Below are positions 17,140 to 24,758 of a stretch of 38,039 nt of DNA, in pieces. The position numbers and the translations under genes were made by a program. The notes under the pieces were generated by a model. That model had not been told where the DNA came from. It ran no database searches and worked only from the letters and a program-made list of their open reading frames with translations. The DNA comes from a bacterium. Its GTDB lineage: Bacteria; Auribacterota; UBA3054; JAPLST01. The stretch is taken from contig JAOACZ010000198.1 of the NCBI GenBank assembly GCA_026417575.1, positions 1-38,039 of the forward strand. Reading direction: 5' to 3'. Numbering within the stretch: position 1 is the stretch's first letter; every line of letters starts with the position of its first letter.

Positions 17140-18111
17140 TCAGAGGAATTTCCGGGCGGCCTGGCGAGAGAGTTTGGACATATCGTGGAGAGTGAAGAAG
17201 TCAATGCACTTGAAGTCTTTGTCGAGGGCTGGCTCGCCGCAAATGACAGCTCCGGCACGAAGGTAGGAGGAGAGGAGGGGTGGGACAAGTTTATGAGCGT
17301 ATTCTTCGACGGTGCGTACATCGAGATTTTCAATCAATTTGATGTAGAGAGGGAGGGCCCGCATACGGTAAGGCTCGAGGGGTGTGACGCGGCAGGAGGG
17401 GTCGGAGGGGTAGTGGGACATAAGGTAGTGATAAATGACAGCAGCTTCCAAAGGGTCAGTGGTTTTGACGCTGGAGCAGCCGAACATGAAGCTGGTATTG
17501 GTTGCTTTAACGTATTCGCTCAGGCCACGCCAAAGGAGGGTGAGGATGACGCCCTTGCGATAATCCTTGTGGACACACGCGCGACCGAGCTCGAGCTTGA
17601 CGCCGGGGAGGGCTGTAATAGCATCGATGGCGAACTCAGTTGCGGAGTAGAAGTGGTCATTGAAAGTGGAGCAATTAAGGCGGTAGGTACCGACGCAGGT
17701 GTTAGATTTTTTCTCGAGAATCATGAGATGATCACAGATGGCGTCGAACTCATCCATGTCGATGGCAAAGAAGCGGCGTTTCTCAAGGAATTCTTTGTAG
17801 AAAACACGGTAGCGAAGGCGTAAGATTTTGTCGAGTTCTGCAGGAGTCTCGACGGTTTTGAGAACGAAGTTTTTGAGTTCGATATAGACGGGGACTTTAC
17901 AGCGGAAGGCGCGGAGACGGAAGCGGTAGGGGAGGACGAGTCCAGTGCTGGCGCGCACGACGGAGCGAAGGACGCTCTGTTTTTGAGGGGGGTGGGTGAC
18001 AGGGCGGCGGAAGAATTGGAGGGGGACGCGGAGGAGGCGTCGGCGAATGCGCGCGACGCGGGCGCGCGTTGAAAGGTGAGGAGGCGCAGATGGCGGCGAG
18101 TCCGGGGGCAT
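17140..18111 (-). CDS. GNAT-family acyltransferase (OlsB / COG3176-like)
   Basis: A 323-residue protein with a basic, Pro/Arg-rich N-terminus (about 1-75) and an Acetyltransf_5-type GNAT domain (about 80-265). Family-typical stretches are LRLRYRVFYKEF, VGTYRLNC, LELGRACVHKDYRKG, LLWRGLSEYV and FMFGCSSVKTTDP. Relatives include OlsB, which transfers 3-hydroxyacyl groups from ACP to ornithine, and exosortase-associated acyltransferases; the substrate here cannot be decided. GGAGG lies about 11 bases upstream of ATG 18111. It begins 23 bases after the hydrogenase large-subunit gene and is the last gene of that operon, which is an unexpected partnership. Lipid or surface modification is the likeliest role. 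Confidence 0.75.
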   Translation of the reverse strand: MPPDSPPSAPPHLSTRARVARIRRRLLRVPLQFFRRPVTHPPQKQSVLRSVVRASTGLVLPYRFRLRAFRCKVPVYIELKNFVLKTVETPAELDKILRLRYRVFYKEFLEKRRFFAIDMDEFDAICDHLMILEKKSNTCVGTYRLNCSTFNDHFYSATEFAIDAITALPGVKLELGRACVHKDYRKGVILTLLWRGLSEYVKATNTSFMFGCSSVKTTDPLEAAVIYHYLMSHYPSDPSCRVTPLEPYRMRALPLYIKLIENLDVRTVEEYAHKLVPPLLSSYLRAGAVICGEPALDKDFKCIDFFTLHDMSKLSRQAARKFL

Positions 18112-18134
18112 GGGAAGCCTTTCCTCCGGGCAAG

Positions 18135-19562
18135 CTAGCGCCGGGAGAGACGCTTGATTAGCTGGCCAGCCGGGGTGACCAGGTCGACGACAAGTGGCAT
18201 TTGGCCGTAGGCGTGGGTGGCACAGCTAAGGCACGGGTCATAGCAGCGAATGCCGGCCTCGATGCGATTGAGGATGCCTTCGGTGATTTCATGGCCGGGC
18301 TTGATGAACTCACGCGCGATGGTTTCGACGGCTTTATTCATCCCGATGTTATTTTGGGTCGTAGCGACGATAAGGTTAACTTTGGTAAGTAAGCCGTCGG
18401 GGTTAATTTTGTAGTGGTGGATGAGAGTACCGCGGGGGGCTTCAATGATACCGATGCCTTCAGTGCGCAGCTCACCGCGGTGAACGAGGTCGTCGTTTTC
18501 GAGGTCGTCGTCCTCAAGGAGGTTTTGGATGACCTCAGCAGCGTGGAGCATTTCTACTAGGCGTGCAATGTGGTAGAAAAGGGAGCCTTTGACGGGTCGG
18601 CCGCTGGCGAGACGTTTAAAGAAGTCGAAATATTTTTGCGCTCGCGGGGTGCCAATACTGTCAGCGACGTTGAAGCGTGCGAGCGGGCCGACACGGTAGC
18701 ATCCGTCAGGGTAGCCGAGTTTGCGGAAGAAGGGGAATTTCATATAGGACCAGTCCTCGACGGCTTCGGCGATTTCAGAGAGATAGTTTTCGTAGGGGAG
18801 CTGGTCGAAGACGATGCGACCCTGAGCATCGATACCGCGAAGTTTACCGTGGTACAGTTGCAATTCACCTTTTTCGTCGACGGTACCCATATAGGGGGTG
18901 TCAAACGAGGCAAAGGAAGCGAAGAGCTCCTTGTTTTTGTTGTAGAAGTCGAGACAGAGATTGACACTTTCTTCGGCCCATTCGACGATGGTGGGGATTT
19001 CGGCGCGAAGGCGTGAACGGTCTGTAGATTTAATTGGGGCGTTCATGCCCCCGGGGATGGCACCAGTAGGATGGATTTTCTTACCACCGGTGGCTTTGAT
19101 GACCTCCTGACCGTACTTGCGCATTTTAATGGCCTTGAGGGTGGTCTGCGGGTCGACGGAGACTAAGCCAACGAGATTGCGAATTGTGGGGTCGGCGTCG
19201 AAGCCGAGGAGGAAGTCAGCGGCGCAAAGGTGGAAGAAGTGGAGGGCATGAGATTGGAGGACTTGGCCGTAGTGCATGAGGCGGCGGAGGAGATCAGCGG
19301 GGCGGGGGACATTGGCACTGACGAGCATGTCACATGTTTTCGCGGCGGCGAGGTGGTGGCTAACGGGACATATGCCGCACATTCGTTCGGACATGACGGG
19401 CATTTCCCAAAAAGGACGGCCCTGGACGAACTTTTCGAAACCGCGGAATTCAATAATATGGAGGCGAGCCTGTTCAACTTTACCAGCGTCGTTGATGACT
19501 AGCGTGACTTTGCCATGACCTTCGACACGGGTGACAGGATTGATTTCAATTTTGCGAGGCAT
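18135..19562 (-). CDS. hoxH: [NiFe] hydrogenase large subunit, group 3 (HoxH-like)
   Basis: Catalytic subunit that binds the NiFe(CN)2CO centre and interconverts H2 with protons and electrons in the cytoplasm. The 475 residues contain the N-terminal pair RMCGICPVSH (C62, C65), INPVTRVEGHGKVTL with the conserved Glu, and the C-terminal pair DPCLSCATH (C444, C447, H450). A 25-residue extension after His450 (AYGQMPLVVDLV...) is the peptide normally removed by an endopeptidase after nickel insertion, so a HoxW/HyaD-type protease must be encoded elsewhere. EFRGFEKFVQGRPFWEMP fits bidirectional HoxH (group 3c/3d) rather than membrane uptake enzymes. It has its own predicted promoter at 19619-19647, besides read-through from hoxY 86 bases upstream. 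Confidence 0.93.
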   Translation of the reverse strand: MPRKIEINPVTRVEGHGKVTLVINDAGKVEQARLHIIEFRGFEKFVQGRPFWEMPVMSERMCGICPVSHHLAAAKTCDMLVSANVPRPADLLRRLMHYGQVLQSHALHFFHLCAADFLLGFDADPTIRNLVGLVSVDPQTTLKAIKMRKYGQEVIKATGGKKIHPTGAIPGGMNAPIKSTDRSRLRAEIPTIVEWAEESVNLCLDFYNKNKELFASFASFDTPYMGTVDEKGELQLYHGKLRGIDAQGRIVFDQLPYENYLSEIAEAVEDWSYMKFPFFRKLGYPDGCYRVGPLARFNVADSIGTPRAQKYFDFFKRLASGRPVKGSLFYHIARLVEMLHAAEVIQNLLEDDDLENDDLVHRGELRTEGIGIIEAPRGTLIHHYKINPDGLLTKVNLIVATTQNNIGMNKAVETIAREFIKPGHEITEGILNRIEAGIRCYDPCLSCATHAYGQMPLVVDLVTPAGQLIKRLSRR

Positions 19563-19618
19563 AGGGTACGTGGAACGCGTGAACGTTCGCGGTGGTTAGG
19601 GTAACCTATTCTGAGATT

Positions 19619-19647
19619 AGTGTACCATAAAGTGCAATTGAAGTCAA
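19619..19647 (-). promoter_or_regulatory. Internal promoter before hoxH
   Basis: TTGACT (19647-19642), 17 bases, TACACT (19624-19619) on the minus strand. Both hexamers and the spacing are identical to the ilvD promoter at 26765-26793. It lies just after the hoxY stop and gives a leader of about 50 bases for hoxH and the acyltransferase. Confidence 0.65.
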
Positions 19648-19648
19648 C

Positions 19649-20209
19649 TTAATCAAACTTAAACAAGGTGTAGGGGATCTGCTCGGGCGGGGGAACACGT
19701 CCGGCGAGCAATTCCGTCAGGACAAACCAGATAACATCGGCGTCGGGTGGACAGCCCGGGATGCAGTAGTCGGTTTTGACTACGTGGGGCACGGGAAGGA
19801 CTTTCGGGAGGAGTTTTGGCAGATCGGGGCCGTTGGGAATCTTACCATTGACGGTGGAGTCGGTATTAAGAAACGCTTCTTCAAGACATTCTTGGAGCGA
19901 GAACATATTGCGCATAGCGGGGAGGTTGCCAAACACGGCGCAGTCGCCAAGGGCGATAAGGAATTCCGCTTTTTCGCGATACAGGTGGAGTGTTTCCACG
20001 TTTTCCTCGTTACAGACGGCGCCCTCGATGAGGGCGATTTTGACCTCGGGTGGCTTTTTGATATCCGTGATGGGGCTTGCCGTGATATCGACGAGCTTGA
20101 CCAGGTCAAGGATTCGCTCATCAATATCGAGGAGGGACATATGGCAACCAGCGCAGCCGCCGAGCCAGCAGGTGGCGATTTTAGGTTTTGAAGAAGGCGT
20201 GACAGACAT
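19649..20209 (-). CDS. hoxY: [NiFe] hydrogenase small subunit (HoxY-like)
   Basis: Electron-transfer subunit that carries the [4Fe-4S] cluster next to the NiFe site. At 186 residues it has the short soluble HoxY/MvhG form without Tat signal. Cluster cysteines are visible in CWLGGCAGCHMSLLDIDE (C14, C19, C22), GAVCNEEN, LGDCAVFGN and DYCIPGCPPDAD, the expected ligand set for one proximal cluster plus extra cysteines. It follows hoxU by 45 bases and precedes hoxH, the standard order of soluble bidirectional hydrogenases. Confidence 0.92.
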   Translation of the reverse strand: MSVTPSSKPKIATCWLGGCAGCHMSLLDIDERILDLVKLVDITASPITDIKKPPEVKIALIEGAVCNEENVETLHLYREKAEFLIALGDCAVFGNLPAMRNMFSLQECLEEAFLNTDSTVNGKIPNGPDLPKLLPKVLPVPHVVKTDYCIPGCPPDADVIWFVLTELLAGRVPPPEQIPYTLFKFD

Positions 20210-20254
20210 AGCGGGTGTAAGTGCAGTGTTAGGAAGATGGATCGCAAGAGGTGT

Positions 20255-21181
20255 TCATGAATTTTGCCTCGACTGCATGCGTCGTGATTTTTTTTGCACT
20301 GTGCGACGAGGTGGGGAGGGGCGTGCAGAGTGTGAAGGGGGTGAAGCAGCGGCCGTTTGCGCAGCGGGAGTTTGCGTTGGTGATGGCGACGGTGTGGGTG
20401 AGGGTGAGGGTGTGGGTGCAGGCGTAGGAGGCTGGGTAGTCGGAGCAGCGGAGGGTGGAGTCGTTGGTGGCCGCTTAGGCGTTGGTAAATACGAGATCGG
20501 GGTGGTATCGTACAGGCGCTCACCGTAGCGGACACTATAGGCGAGTTCGCGTTTGCACAGGGAGCCGGTGGGACACACTTGAATAGCCGCGTCGATCACG
20601 GTGGTGTCTGTGTCGCCAAGTCTTCCGTCGATATTGACGGTGATATCTGATTCGATGCCGCGGCCTTTGATAGCGAAGATGCCTTTTTTGTCGACTTCTG
20701 CGCTCGCGCGGACGCAGCGGCCGCAGAGGATGCAGCGGTTGGGGTCATGAATGACGTCTGAGTGGGATGCGTCCACGTCCTTTTTGGGCCAGAGGAAGGG
20801 GAAGCGGACGTAGCTCATGCCGAGGCGGTAAGCGAGGGCTTGGAGCTCGCAGTTGCCGCTTTTTTCACAGTAGGGGCACTGATGATTGCGTTCTGAGAAG
20901 ATGAGTTCAAGGTTCATTCGACGGAGGGCAACAATTTCAGGCGTTTTGGTATGGACGACCATGTCGTCGGTGGCAGGGGTGGTGCACGCAGAATTGAAGT
21001 TCTGTCGGCCGGTGCCCTCGATTTCCACGACGCACATGCGGCAGGCACCGGAATTGGAGAGCAAGGGATGATGACAGAGGGTGGGGATGTAGATATTTGC
21101 ACGTTTGGCGGCATCGAGGATTGTGTCACCCTCGTAAGCCGAGACACGGACACCGTCGATCGTGAGGAGGATTGTTTTCAT
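20255..21181 (-). CDS. hoxU: HoxU-like iron-sulfur subunit with Pro/Thr/Ser-rich tail
   Basis: Relay subunit linking the diaphorase to the hydrogenase. Residues 1-230 are a full HoxU: [2Fe-2S] ligands C36, C47, C50, C66 (LCHHPLLSNSGACRMC...SAC), the His/Cys cluster HQCPYCEKSGNC (H100, C102, C105, C111), and a [4Fe-4S] set CILCGRC (C150, C153, C156) with C203 in QVCPTGSL. The family normally ends soon after RYGERLYD. Here about 78 residues follow, almost entirely Pro, Thr, Ser and Ala (PTPAPTPSPSPTPSPSPT), ending in a basic segment rich in Arg/Lys. The tail is encoded by low-complexity DNA at 20255-20490, without frameshift up to the stop. It is 35 bases downstream of the hoxF fusion. Confidence 0.9.
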   Translation of the reverse strand: MKTILLTIDGVRVSAYEGDTILDAAKRANIYIPTLCHHPLLSNSGACRMCVVEIEGTGRQNFNSACTTPATDDMVVHTKTPEIVALRRMNLELIFSERNHQCPYCEKSGNCELQALAYRLGMSYVRFPFLWPKKDVDASHSDVIHDPNRCILCGRCVRASAEVDKKGIFAIKGRGIESDITVNIDGRLGDTDTTVIDAAIQVCPTGSLCKRELAYSVRYGERLYDTTPISYLPTPKRPPTTPPSAAPTTQPPTPAPTPSPSPTPSPSPTQTPAAQTAAASPPSHSARPSPPRRTVQKKSRRMQSRQNS

Positions 21182-21216
21182 AGGAGGACGCTAGACATGA
21201 GCGATAGCATGAGAGG

Positions 21217-24200
21217 TTAGCGGATAGGGGCGATAGAAGCACGGTCGCAGTGGAGGCAATGGCGGGCCTCTTCCATAACCTGATCGCGGCTTAGGCCGCG
21301 TTCCACTTCGTTAAAGTTACCGGCACGTTCTTCGACTGGGAGGACATACTGTTCGAACTGCTTGCGCGTCTCGACGTAGTCGTGTTCGTCGTAGGTAGTG
21401 ACGGGAATAAGGGTGGTGCGTGGCTTCCAGAGGATGCCATCGCCACCGAGGAAGCGATCGACGGCGGCGGCAACGCGCTGACCGTCGCCGATCGCGTCAG
21501 CGACCATGGCGGGACCCGTGGTATCATCGCCGGCCGCGAAGACACCGGGGACGTTGGTCATACGGGTACGCTCGTCGACGAGGAAGGTGCGATATTTGGG
21601 GTCAACGAGGATATTCTTTTCCACTTCAGCGAAGTGCGATTCGGGCTCTTGACCAAGGGCGGGAATGACCATGTCAACGGGGATTTCAAATTCTGACCCC
21701 TCGATGATGGAGGTTTTCCGGCGGCCTGTATCGTCGTAGGCACCGAGGCGCATACGGGCGCATTTGAGGGCGACGACATGGCCGTCCACACCGATGGCTT
21801 CGAGGGGAGTAACTAGGAAGGTGAACTTGACACCTTCGTTGATAGCTTCTTCGATTTCTTCCTTCAAGGCGGGCATATCCTCTTTGAGGCGGCGGTAGAG
21901 GACCTCGACGGACTTTGCGCCGAGGCGGAGAGCTGTGCGGGCGGCATCCATGGCGGTATTGCCGCCGCCGACGACGACGACGCGCTTTCCTCTGACCATC
22001 ATGGGATAGCCGATATTAAAGTCGCGGAGGAAGTCCATGCCACCGACGACACCGGCGAGATGTTCGCCTTTGACACCGAGTTTATAGCTGACGTGGGCGC
22101 CGATGGCGAGGCAGATGGCTTTGTAGCCGAGGGCGAAGATTTGATCAATCGTGATGTTTTTGCCGACTTTGACGCCATAGACGATGCGGACGCCCATATC
22201 CGTGATCATTTTGACTTCTTGGTCGATGACCTCGCGAGGGAGGCGGTAGGCTGGTATGCCGAAGCGGAGGGTACCGCCAGGGTAGGGGAGAGCCTCGAAC
22301 ATGACGACCTCGTAGCCTTTTTTCGCGAGGAAGTAGGCGATGGTGAGGCCGGCGGGGCCGGTGCCGACGATAGCGACTTTATCTTTGGTTGGTTTGATGC
22401 GTTCAATGGGGAGCTCTTTTTCGTAGAGGGAGATGTAGCGTTTAATTGCGCGGATGTCGATGGCACGATCAGTTTGGCCACGGCGACACTTGGTCATGCA
22501 GGGGTGGTGGCAGACGCGGCCACAGATGGCGGGGAGCGGGTTCCGCTCACGGTGGAGGAGGAGGGCGTCGATGAAACGGCCTTCGGCGGCGAGCTGGACG
22601 TAGCCAGCTGCGTCGACATTGCAGGGGCAGGCGTTTTCGCAGGGGGCGGTGAACAGTGCGGTACAAACGCCAGCTTTGCAGCGTTTGTCGATAATGTGCT
22701 CCTCGTATTCTTTACGGAAGTAGCGTAGGGTGGAGAGGACGGGGTTAGGAGCAGACTGGCCGAGGCCGCAAAGGCTCATGCGTTGCATCATTTTGCCGAG
22801 CTCGAGCATGCGGTCAATGTCTTCGGGCTGACCTTGGCCTTTGGTGATGCGATCGAGGATATCATAGAGTTGTTTAGTACCGACGCGGCAGGGGGGGCAT
22901 TTGCCGCAGGACTCGCTGACGCAGAATTCCATAAAGAACTTGGCGACATCCACCATGCAGGTATCTTCGTCCATGACGATGAGGCCGCCGGAGCCCATCA
23001 TGGAGCCGATTTCCTTGAGGGTTTCGTACTCCATGGAGATATCGAGGAACTGTTTTGGGATACAGCCACCGGAGGGGCCGCCTGTTTGGGCGGCTTTGAA
23101 TTGTTTTCCATCGGGGATTCCGCCACCGATATCGAAGATAATTTGGCGCAGGGTGGTGCCCATGGGAACTTCGACGATGCCGGTGTTGCGGACACGACCG
23201 GCGAGGGCGAAGACTTTGGTACCTTTGCTGCGCTCAGTACCGATGGAAGCGAACCAGGCGCCGCCGTTACGGATGATGGGGGGTATACACGCGAAGGTTT
23301 CGACGTTATTAATGAGGGTGGGCATACCCCAGAGGCCTTTGATAGCAGGGAAGGGGGGCTTCGGAGAGGGCTGGCCGCGCTTACCTTCGATGGAGTGGAG
23401 GAGGGCCGTTTCTTCGCCGCAGACAAAGGCGCCAGCGCCGATACGGAGTTCGATGTCGAAGTTGAAGGGGGTTTCGAAGATATTTTTTCCGAGGAGGCCG
23501 TATTGGCGGGCGGCGGCGATACCCTTTTCGATCATTTCGATGGCGAGGGGATATTCGGCGCGGCAGTAGATGATGCCGTGTTCGGCGCCGACGGCGTAGC
23601 CCGCGATAGCCATGGCTTCGAGGACGCGATGGGGGTCACCTTCGAGGACGTTGCGGTCCATGAAGGCACCTGGGTCGCCTTCGTCGGCGTTACAGACGAC
23701 ATATTTGCGTTCACCTTCTGCGCGGGCGACGAAATCCCACTTGACGCCGGTAGGGAAGCCGCCACCGCCACGGCCGCGCAGGCCACTGATTTTGACTTCG
23801 TGAATGACCTCCTGGGGGGTCATTTCAGTGAGGACCTTGGCGAGGGCGGAGTAGCCGTCGCGGCCGATGTAGTCTTCGATGCTGGCGGGGTTAATGATGC
23901 CGGCATTTTCCATGACAATGCGCAATTCCTGGCCCTTGAAGAAGTTGGTTTTGCGCATGTTGGCGATGACGTCTTTCGCGTCGAGCGACTCGTCCATGAG
24001 GCGGCGGACGGGGCGGCCTTTGAGGAAATGTTCTTCGATAATTTCATGGACATCGCGTGGGTGGACTTTGACGTACATGACGTCGTCGGGATAGACGATC
24101 ATCACGGGTGCCTGCTTACAATAGCCGACGCAGTCGGAGGTGAGGATACGGACTTCGTCGTCGAGGCCGAATTCCCCGAGGCGGGCGCGAAGTGCGGATT

Positions 24201-24273
24201 CGACGGCAGAAGCGCCTTTTTTCTCACACACGGCGCCGGTACAGATCAGAACACGCAAACGTGCAGTGGGCAT
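21217..24273 (-). CDS. hoxF: HoxF/HydB-like flavoprotein fused to GltD/NfnB-like FAD oxidoreductase
   Basis: A 1018-residue fusion. (1) Residues 1-85: thioredoxin-fold [2Fe-2S] domain, C11, C16, C48, C52. (2) About 100-540: NuoF-type NADH/FMN module with GLRGRGGGGFPTGVKW, NADEGDPGAFMDR, GAGAFVCGEETAL, and a [4Fe-4S] set SCGKCPPC (C456, C459, C462) plus C502; then RCKAGVC (C532, C537), which I recall as typical of bifurcating HydB subunits. (3) About 541-1010: a complete GltD/NfnB-like unit with two cluster motifs (C545/C549/C551 and CGRVCHHPCMTKC at 584-596), FAD site VAIVGTGPAGLTIAYFLAKK, nucleotide site VVVVGGGNTAMDAARTALRL, and NVPGVFAAGDDTTGPAMVADA. Part 3 stands where HydB carries a two-cluster ferredoxin domain. 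The enzyme thus has two flavins and two pyridine-nucleotide sites. All expected motifs are intact. Confidence 0.93.
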   Translation of the reverse strand: MPTARLRVLICTGAVCEKKGASAVESALRARLGEFGLDDEVRILTSDCVGYCKQAPVMIVYPDDVMYVKVHPRDVHEIIEEHFLKGRPVRRLMDESLDAKDVIANMRKTNFFKGQELRIVMENAGIINPASIEDYIGRDGYSALAKVLTEMTPQEVIHEVKISGLRGRGGGGFPTGVKWDFVARAEGERKYVVCNADEGDPGAFMDRNVLEGDPHRVLEAMAIAGYAVGAEHGIIYCRAEYPLAIEMIEKGIAAARQYGLLGKNIFETPFNFDIELRIGAGAFVCGEETALLHSIEGKRGQPSPKPPFPAIKGLWGMPTLINNVETFACIPPIIRNGGAWFASIGTERSKGTKVFALAGRVRNTGIVEVPMGTTLRQIIFDIGGGIPDGKQFKAAQTGGPSGGCIPKQFLDISMEYETLKEIGSMMGSGGLIVMDEDTCMVDVAKFFMEFCVSESCGKCPPCRVGTKQLYDILDRITKGQGQPEDIDRMLELGKMMQRMSLCGLGQSAPNPVLSTLRYFRKEYEEHIIDKRCKAGVCTALFTAPCENACPCNVDAAGYVQLAAEGRFIDALLLHRERNPLPAICGRVCHHPCMTKCRRGQTDRAIDIRAIKRYISLYEKELPIERIKPTKDKVAIVGTGPAGLTIAYFLAKKGYEVVMFEALPYPGGTLRFGIPAYRLPREVIDQEVKMITDMGVRIVYGVKVGKNITIDQIFALGYKAICLAIGAHVSYKLGVKGEHLAGVVGGMDFLRDFNIGYPMMVRGKRVVVVGGGNTAMDAARTALRLGAKSVEVLYRRLKEDMPALKEEIEEAINEGVKFTFLVTPLEAIGVDGHVVALKCARMRLGAYDDTGRRKTSIIEGSEFEIPVDMVIPALGQEPESHFAEVEKNILVDPKYRTFLVDERTRMTNVPGVFAAGDDTTGPAMVADAIGDGQRVAAAVDRFLGGDGILWKPRTTLIPVTTYDEHDYVETRKQFEQYVLPVEERAGNFNEVERGLSRDQVMEEARHCLHCDRASIAPIR

Positions 24274-24323
24274 ATTTCTGTGGACTCAGAGAAGAGTTAA
24301 GGGAAGGAGACGCACAGGACACA

Positions 24324-24716
24324 TCAAGCGGTAGTGGGTGTATTGCCGACATCACCTGGGACAACGACGCGATGGGAAGCGAGAATCTGTCCTCGGACGA
24401 TGTGAGTTTCAAGTAGTTCACGAATCATATCTGGTTTTAAGTTACCGTAGACGACCTTTTCATTGCCGTGATAGATAGCGCACATCGGCTCGATATCATC
24501 GAGGCCGAAGCTGCCGGATTGGGTGACGATGACATTGAGGCCGAGGTTCTGGACTTCCTCCATAATTTTTTTGAGGATCTCGCGGGCACCGTAAAGGATG
24601 CCACTGGTACCCATGCTGACGACGATTTTCCATTCAGGTTCTTGGGCTTGGCGAGCACGCTGCTCGAGTGCGGCAGCAGCACGTTCACGGATTTTGCGTA
24701 ATTCATCAAGGGTCAT
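24324..24716 (-). CDS. Thioredoxin-fold ferredoxin homologue lacking cluster cysteines
   Basis: A 130-residue protein aligning with the small (2Fe-2S) ferredoxin-like proteins encoded in HydABC-type hydrogenase operons: an N-terminal helix (MTLDELRKIRERAAAALEQR), VVSMGTSGILYGAREILKKI, VIVTQSGSFGLDDIEPMCAI, and VVYGNLKPDMIRELLETHIV. In homologues I remember, the equivalent positions read GTCGIAAGAR and QTGCIGxC, with Cys as cluster ligands. Here they are Ser, Ser and Asp, and the codons (AGT, AGC, GAT) are clear. The only cysteine, in EPMCAI, is not at a ligand position. The fold is probably kept for structural or regulatory use without a cluster. It lies 42 bases after the GHKL gene and 50 before hoxF. 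Confidence 0.8.
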   Translation of the reverse strand: MTLDELRKIRERAAAALEQRARQAQEPEWKIVVSMGTSGILYGAREILKKIMEEVQNLGLNVIVTQSGSFGLDDIEPMCAIYHGNEKVVYGNLKPDMIRELLETHIVRGQILASHRVVVPGDVGNTPTTA

Positions 24717-24758
24717 GAGAGTGCAGCGAAGGCATGGAGGGTTAGAGACAGCATCGGG

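Noticed and set aside
22783-24300. 505-codon plus-strand ORF opposite hoxF
   Set aside because: It is the antisense shadow of an unambiguous 1018-residue gene; its product is Asp/Glu/Gly/Phe-rich low-complexity sequence with no motif.
24324-24716. Reading the small ferredoxin homologue as an active [2Fe-2S] protein
   Set aside because: No cysteine is at a ligand position, so a cluster cannot be supported despite the fold similarity.
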